From Streptomyces polyasparticus (GTDB taxonomy: Bacteria > Actinomycetota > Actinomycetes > Streptomycetales > Streptomycetaceae): a stretch of DNA of 64,000 nucleotides. Positions 59,771 through 64,000 of the stretch are shown here, piece after piece. Within the stretch, counting starts at the first letter, position 1. Each line of letters starts with the position of its first letter. The position numbers and the translations under genes were made by a program. The stretch is taken from NCBI RefSeq assembly GCF_014493765.1, contig NZ_JACTVJ010000005.1, forward strand, positions 620,001 through 684,000, given 5' to 3'. The notes below the pieces were generated by a model, which was given only the letters and a program-made list of their open reading frames with translations, made no database searches and was not told where the DNA came from.

Positions 59771-61300
59771 ATGGCAGACGACTACCTCGTACGCATCGGC
59801 AAGCTCATCCGTGACGCCCGGCAACACCGGGGCTGGACACAATCGCAGCTTGCCGAGGCACTCGGTACCAGCCAGAGCGCCGTCAACCGCATCGAACGCG
59901 GCAACCAGAACATCAGCCTTGAGATGATCGCCCGAATCGGTGAAGCCCTCGACAGTGAGATCGTCTCTCTGGGCTACTCCGGGCCGATGCACCTCCGCGT
60001 CGTCGGCGGGCGCCGGCTGTCCGGCTCGATCGACGTCAAGACGAGCAAGAACGCATGCGTCGCGCTGCTGTGCGCCTCGCTGCTCAACAAGGGCCGCACC
60101 GTACTGCGCCGTGTCGCACGGATCGAGGAGGTCTACCGCCTCCTTGAGGTCCTGAACTCCATCGGAGTCCGCGCCCGTTGGATCAACGACGGCAAGGACC
60201 TCGAGATCGTCCCGCCGGCCACGCTCGACATGAACGCGATCGACTCGGCCGCGGCCATCCGCACCCGTTCGATCATCATGTTCCTCGGCCCGCTGCTGCA
60301 CCGTATGGACCGCTTCAAGCTGCCGTACGCGGGCGGCTGCGACCTCGGTACGCGCACGATCGAGCCGCACATGATCGCGCTGCGCCGCTTCGGTCTGGAC
60401 ATCGCGGCCACCGAGGGCATCTACCACGCCGAGGTGGACCACTCGATCAAGCCGGACCGCCCGATCGTGCTGACCGAGCGCGGCGACACCGTGACGGAGA
60501 ACGCGCTGCTCGCGGCCGCCCGCAACGACGGCAAGACGGTCATCCGCAACGCCTCGTCCAACTACATGGTCCAGGACCTGTGCTTCTTCCTGGAAGCCCT
60601 GGGCGTACGGGTGGACGGCATCGGCACGACCACGCTGACCGTGCACGGCGTCCCCGACATCGACGTCGATGTCGACTACTCCCCCTCCGAGGACCCGGTC
60701 GAGGCGATGAGCCTGGTGGCCGCGGCCGTGGTCACCGAGTCGGAGCTCACCATCCGCCGGGTGCCGATCGAGTTCATGGAGATCGAGCTCGCGGTCCTCG
60801 AGGAGATGGGCCTCGACCACGACCGCTCGGCGGAGTACGCGGCGGACAACGGGCGTACGCGCCTGGTGGACCTGACCGTACGGCCTTCCAAGCTGGAAGC
60901 GCCGATCGACAAGATCCACCCGATGCCGTTCCCGGGTCTGAACATCGACAACGTCCCGTTCTTCGCGGCGATCGCCGCGGCGGCCCAGGGCAAGACCCTG
61001 ATCCACGACTGGGTCTACGACAACCGCGCGATCTACCTCACGGACCTCAACCGCCTCGGCGGCCGGCTCCAGCTCCTGGACCCGCACCGGGTCCTGGTCG
61101 AGGGCCCGACGCGCTGGCGCGCGGCCGAGATGATGTGCCCGCCCGCGCTGCGTCCGGCGGTCGTCGTACTGCTCGCGATGATGGCGGCGGACGGCACGTC
61201 GGTACTGCGCAACGTGTACGTGATCAACCGCGGTTACGAGGATCTGGCCGAGCGCCTGAACTCGGTGGGCGCGCAGATCGAGACGTTCCGCGACATCTAG
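59771..61300 (+). CDS. XRE-type helix-turn-helix fused to a UDP-GlcNAc 1-carboxyvinyltransferase (MurA-like)
   Basis: The 509-residue cytoplasmic protein couples an N-terminal XRE/Cro helix-turn-helix (residues 5-60, GKLIRDARQHRGWTQSQLAE and LGTSQSAVNRIERGN) to an EPSP-synthase/MurA domain (about 73-505). MurA adds enolpyruvate to UDP-GlcNAc in the first committed step of peptidoglycan synthesis. The catalytic cysteine appears in YAGGCDLGTRTIEPH, but the usual ARPVD loop context differs. The EPSP-fold internal repeats are recognisable. The fused DNA-binding domain is the odd part: it may be an autoregulating enzyme or a regulator that senses UDP-GlcNAc. Similar fusions exist in other Streptomyces (from memory). 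Confidence 0.87.
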   Translation: MADDYLVRIGKLIRDARQHRGWTQSQLAEALGTSQSAVNRIERGNQNISLEMIARIGEALDSEIVSLGYSGPMHLRVVGGRRLSGSIDVKTSKNACVALLCASLLNKGRTVLRRVARIEEVYRLLEVLNSIGVRARWINDGKDLEIVPPATLDMNAIDSAAAIRTRSIIMFLGPLLHRMDRFKLPYAGGCDLGTRTIEPHMIALRRFGLDIAATEGIYHAEVDHSIKPDRPIVLTERGDTVTENALLAAARNDGKTVIRNASSNYMVQDLCFFLEALGVRVDGIGTTTLTVHGVPDIDVDVDYSPSEDPVEAMSLVAAAVVTESELTIRRVPIEFMEIELAVLEEMGLDHDRSAEYAADNGRTRLVDLTVRPSKLEAPIDKIHPMPFPGLNIDNVPFFAAIAAAAQGKTLIHDWVYDNRAIYLTDLNRLGGRLQLLDPHRVLVEGPTRWRAAEMMCPPALRPAVVVLLAMMAADGTSVLRNVYVINRGYEDLAERLNSVGAQIETFRDI

Positions 61301-61354
61301 CCACTGCTTCAGTGGGTGAAGGCCCTCGTGTCGGGAGACCGGCCGAGGGCCTTC
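61301..61354. terminator. Overlapping hairpins between the convergent MurA-like and membrane-protein genes
   Basis: CCACT-GCTTC-AGTGG (61301-61315) and an 11-bp stem (61318-61328 with 61344-61354). The second lies inside the last codons of the leftward gene. Confidence 0.55.
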
Positions 61355-61851
61355 TCCATGTGGTCGAGGCGCCGCAGGTTGCGGCGGCGCATCCACAGCA
61401 TCCAGCCGCCGAAGAGGGCGCCGACGACGAGGGCGACGGCCGCCGCGGGGCCCTCGCCGTTCAGGAGGAACAGCACCGGCAGCAGGGTGAGCATCCCGAG
61501 GAACACGGCGATCGCCCAGACGCGTGCCATCTCCCGCCGACGTTCGGCGAGCAGTCCGCGCATGGCTTCCCGCTCGGCGTGGTCCTCCGGCACCTCACCG
61601 CGCCTGAAGCGCCGCTCCGCCGCGACCAGGGCGTCCATCCGGCCACCCACGCGCCTGCGGTAGCGCCGCTGCCTGGCCGCGAAGAGGACGGCGCCCGTGG
61701 CACCGATCGCCACGGCCCTGAGCAAGGACCTCCAGACCGGCTCGCCCTCTTCGTACAGGCGCGAGACGAATGCGATCGGGAGGGCCAGGAGGAAGATCAG
61801 CACGACCTGTGCGGTGGTGCTGCGGTCGAAGCGTTCCTTGAGTCCGCTCAT
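61309..61851 (-). CDS. Small membrane protein with four membrane segments, function unknown
   Basis: The 180-residue protein has membrane segments near residues 15-30, 40-58, 110-130 and 135-155, with a basic, Arg-rich loop between the pairs (RRFRRGEVPEDHAEREAMRGL). It ends in a basic tail (MRRRNLRRLDHMEKALGRSP). Annotated relatives in Streptomyces are only called integral membrane proteins. ATG 61851 follows GGGAG. It is divergent from the sigma factor gene (135-base gap), which might control it. Confidence 0.75.
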   Translation of the reverse strand: MSGLKERFDRSTTAQVVLIFLLALPIAFVSRLYEEGEPVWRSLLRAVAIGATGAVLFAARQRRYRRRVGGRMDALVAAERRFRRGEVPEDHAEREAMRGLLAERRREMARVWAIAVFLGMLTLLPVLFLLNGEGPAAAVALVVGALFGGWMLWMRRRNLRRLDHMEKALGRSPDTRAFTH

Positions 61852-61986
61852 GGCGGACAGCTCCCTTCGTGCCTCGAAGGTTCGACCCCGCACGAGTACC
61901 CCGGCCTCGTGCGCGCACGCAGTGACAAAGTGAGGGCGCCGACGCGTCCCAGGGGTGAGCGACCGGCACCTAGGGGGAGGCAGTAC

Positions 61987-62499
61987 GTGGGCAGACACGA
62001 GGACCGGCAGGAGGAGTTCCGGGAGTTCGCGGCCACACGCGGCGCCCGCCTCTTCCGCACCGCGCTGCTCCTGACCGGCGGCGACTGGCATGCCGCCGAG
62101 GATCTGGCGCAGACCGCGCTCGGCAAGGCGTACGCCTCGTGGGGCAGGGTCCGCCGGGCCGACAACCGGGATGCCTATGTGCGTTCCGTACTGGTGCGCG
62201 CGCATCTGTCGCAGCGGCGTCTGAAGTCCAGCGGCGAGCGGCCCTCGGCGGAGCTGCCGGAGGGCGCGTACGGGGACGGGGATCCCGCGCTGCGGGTGGC
62301 GCTGCTCCAGGCGCTGGCCCAACTGCCGCCCAAGGACCGTGCGGTGCTCGTCCTGCGCTACTGGGAGGACCGCAGCGTGGAGCAGACGGCCGCGGAGCTG
62401 GGGCTGCGCGCCGGGACCGTACGCAATCGCTCGATGTCCGCGCTGGCCAGGCTGCGCGAACTGCTCGGCGGCGACCGTGAGTCGCTCACCACGATCTGA
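61987..62499 (+). CDS. ECF sigma factor, SigE-family (SigE/SCO-like)
   Basis: The 170-residue RNA polymerase sigma factor has region 2 (FRTALLLTGGDWHAAEDLAQ through AYASWGRV) and region 4 (ALAQLPPKDRAVLVLRYWED then RSVEQTAAELGLRAGTVRNR). This is the Streptomyces 'SigE family' type of the actinobacterial ECF group. GTG 61987 has GGGGGAGG six bases upstream. The following gene encodes a membrane-anchored protein, probably its anti-sigma-like partner. The regulon is not visible. Confidence 0.9.
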   Translation: MGRHEDRQEEFREFAATRGARLFRTALLLTGGDWHAAEDLAQTALGKAYASWGRVRRADNRDAYVRSVLVRAHLSQRRLKSSGERPSAELPEGAYGDGDPALRVALLQALAQLPPKDRAVLVLRYWEDRSVEQTAAELGLRAGTVRNRSMSALARLRELLGGDRESLTTI

Positions 62500-62518
62500 C
62501 GAGGGGCGGGGAAGAGAA

Positions 62519-63460
62519 ATGAAGCTGGACGAGCAGGACCTGGGTGCGGCGATGGCCGAGGCGGTGGGCGGAGTGCGCCCTCCGGTCACCCGGCTGGTGG
62601 AGGGTGCCGCCCTGCGGGGCCGCCGGTTCAGGGCACGCCGTCGGCTCGCCGTCGGCACGGCGACCTGTGCGCTCGCGGCTGTGGTGGCGGGCAGCTCGTG
62701 GCTCGCGGTCGGTGGCGCCGGAAACGGGACCGGAGAGAGGGCCGGAGGGACGATCCGGACGATGCCCGGCATGACGGACGGGGGGCCCGGGGAGGTGACG
62801 TTCCCCGACTTCTCCGGACTGCCGCGGGAGGACACGACGCCGCCCGGCAAGGAGGTCGTCACGGACCGGGCACTGGCCCAGGTCCTGGACGAGCTGCTGC
62901 CCCGGGACGCACGGAGCGAGGCGTACTCGGCCGTGGTCAACGGCCCTCGGGCCGACGGCAAGGCCACCGGCACCGGGCCCTACGACATCATCGTCCGCAC
63001 ACCGGCGGGCCCGGCGGCCGTGTCCGATGCGGATGTCCACCTGTACTCCGCGTTCCACCGCTCCCGGTATCTGGGAGAGCTGTTCTCCTGTGCCGCCGGC
63101 GAGGACGAGCGCACCCACCTGGCCTTGCGCGCGCAGGATCCCGCCTCGTGCGGGGTCCGCAACCTCGCCGACGGTTCCGTGCTCATGCTCCTCACTTTCG
63201 AATCCGACGGACCGAACGGCGAGGACGGCGGCAACAGCGCCTGGCTGCTGCGGCCCGACGGCGTGCTCGTGAGCGCTGCGTCGTACGGCGCGGGCGGTTC
63301 CGCCCCCGCACACACGCCCGCCGATCTTGAGCGGCTGGTCACCAGCGAGCGCTGGCAGGTGTACGTGGATCCCGGGGTCAACGAACGTGCCGAGGACTTC
63401 CGGCCGTTCAGGGGGTTCGATGGCGCGGTCCCGGATGGGGGGCGGGAGGACCTCGGCTGA
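62519..63460 (+). CDS. Membrane-anchored extracytoplasmic protein, probable partner of the ECF sigma factor
   Basis: The 313-residue protein has a cytosolic N-terminus of about 40 residues (LDEQDLGAAMAEAVGGVRPP), one membrane segment (about 42-65, RRLAVGTATCALAAVVAGSS) and a large extracellular domain without a recognised family. This is the layout of ECF-linked anti-sigma proteins, but the classical zinc HxxxCxxC motif is absent. The gene starts 19 bases after the sigma factor stop (ATG 62519, GGGGAAGAG upstream), so the two form an operon. Confidence 0.78.
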   Translation: MKLDEQDLGAAMAEAVGGVRPPVTRLVEGAALRGRRFRARRRLAVGTATCALAAVVAGSSWLAVGGAGNGTGERAGGTIRTMPGMTDGGPGEVTFPDFSGLPREDTTPPGKEVVTDRALAQVLDELLPRDARSEAYSAVVNGPRADGKATGTGPYDIIVRTPAGPAAVSDADVHLYSAFHRSRYLGELFSCAAGEDERTHLALRAQDPASCGVRNLADGSVLMLLTFESDGPNGEDGGNSAWLLRPDGVLVSAASYGAGGSAPAHTPADLERLVTSERWQVYVDPGVNERAEDFRPFRGFDGAVPDGGREDLG

Positions 63461-63538
63461 GAGCCTGTCCTTGAACCCCCGCCTGCGCCCCGACGCCCGG
63501 CACGCACTCTCGGCGCACGGCGCCCCAGGACCGGTGAA

Positions 63539-63970
63539 TCAGATGTCCTCCGGCCGGGCATCCGCCGGGCCCTCGTCCACCGCCGCCACCCCGTCCAGCT
63601 CCACGAGGCACTCCTTGTCCCAGAGCCGCACCGCGCCGATCACCGCCATCGCCGGATAGTCGCGGCCGGCCAACCGTCGCCAGATGCGGCCCAGTTCAGG
63701 GGCGCACTCGCGGTAGTCGGCGACATCCGTGGCGTACACGGTGACGCGGGCGAGGTCCTTCGGGGCCCCGCCCGCGGCTTTCAGTGCCGCCAGGAGATTG
63801 GTCAGGGCCAGCTCGAACTGCTCGGGCAGGGTCGACCCCACCACCTTGCCCTCGCCGTCGAGGGCCGTCTGGCCCGCCAGGAACACCAGACGGGACCCGG
63901 TGACGGTGACCGCGTGCGAGAAGCCGGTCGGCGGCGACAGAGAAGCGGGGTTGATGCGTTCCAGGCTCAT
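63539..63970 (-). CDS. RidA/YjgF family protein
   Basis: The 143-residue cytoplasmic protein is of the Rid family, whose best-known members deaminate reactive enamines/imines. It shows the fold blocks VTVTGSRLVFLAGQTALDGEG and DLARVTVYATDVADY, and AVRLWDKECLVELDGVAAVD at the end. In RidA proper an Arg in strand 6 completes the site; here the ending is LWDKECLVE, so it may belong to another Rid subgroup. ATG 63970 overlaps a TGA in the next upstream frame as ATGA. This suggests it follows another gene in an operon whose body lies outside the window. Confidence 0.85.
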   Translation of the reverse strand: MSLERINPASLSPPTGFSHAVTVTGSRLVFLAGQTALDGEGKVVGSTLPEQFELALTNLLAALKAAGGAPKDLARVTVYATDVADYRECAPELGRIWRRLAGRDYPAMAVIGAVRLWDKECLVELDGVAAVDEGPADARPEDI

Positions 63971-64000
63971 ACGGGTCCGGCCTCCTCGGCGTGCTGGTCA
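63967..64000 (-). CDS. Possible C-terminal end of an upstream gene
   Basis: The reverse strand reads DQHAEEAGPV and a stop, overlapping the RidA start as ATGA. GAGGAGG lies inside it and serves RidA. Only about ten codons are visible, so this is a guess. Confidence 0.3.
   Translation of the reverse strand, partial: DQHAEEAGPV

Noticed and set aside
61861-61930. tRNA-like GGTTCGACCCC stretch
   Set aside because: No matching acceptor or anticodon stem can be drawn. I found no tRNA or rRNA gene in the window.

Overview
The window reads as a chromosome segment of a Streptomyces species. GC content is very high, third codon positions are almost always G or C, and many starts are GTG or TTG behind GGAGG-type ribosome binding sites. 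The gene set (rok7B7 beside xylFGH, ngcEFG, an XlnA-type xylanase, gas-vesicle proteins, aconitase AcnA, a second MurA) is typical of the genus. From memory, the order dxs - xylHGF - rok7B7 - ngcGFE ... acnA ... murA2 matches the S. coelicolor region around SCO6013 down to SCO5998. I could not check this by search.

Layout. 1-6.9 kb: an amino acid permease cut by the window edge, the isoprenoid enzyme dxs, a two-zinc-ribbon membrane protein and a DesK/NarL-type two-component pair. 6.9-15.4 kb: leftward sugar-uptake block with the xylose ABC transporter xylFGH, its ROK regulator and the N-acetylglucosamine/chitobiose transporter ngcEFG. 15.4-25 kb: an 877-base control region, a secreted GH92 enzyme, an epoxide hydrolase divergent from a CGNR zinc-finger protein, then a SIS protein, a sugar kinase and an RpiR regulator that look like one amino-sugar unit. 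25-31 kb: a decaying polysaccharide-use locus. Its LacI repressor, operator, divergent promoters and rhamnose mutarotase are intact, but the ABC transporter is reduced to two fused ends, the dehydrogenase has lost its NAD-binding core and the polysaccharide lyase is frameshifted. 31-43 kb: a MerR/carboxymuconolactone decarboxylase pair, a VanW-type wall protein, a gvpA-gvpL-FUSC membrane protein operon, a catalase, a VOC protein, and an anchored periplasmic-binding receptor overlapping a STAND-like NTPase gene. 43-46 kb: aconitase with a strong dyad upstream. 46-56.4 kb: a plant cell-wall degradation island with a GH9 cellulase behind a perfect CebR box, a GH27 galactosidase, a GH62 arabinofuranosidase, a LacI repressor, a GH10 xylanase and a feruloyl/acetyl esterase. 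56.4-64 kb: an aminotransferase, two poorly known proteins, an XRE-MurA fusion, an ECF sigma factor with a partner membrane protein, and a RidA protein.

How it works together. Secreted enzymes (GH9, GH10, GH62, GH27, GH92, esterase) release xylose, arabinose, cello-oligosaccharides, galactose and mannose. ABC importers (XylFGH, NgcEFG) take up sugars, each set under a local regulator (Rok7B7, LacI types, probably CebR and perhaps DasR in trans). The xylan genes share one operator type (CGAAA-N2/3-TTTCG, four copies) around the LacI gene at 52274-53287, so this repressor probably controls the GH62 gene, the GH10-esterase operon and itself. The most unusual signals are the GH92 enzyme with Gln at the general-acid position, the visibly decaying 26-31 kb locus, the receptor/STAND NTPase pair and the small gas-vesicle operon.
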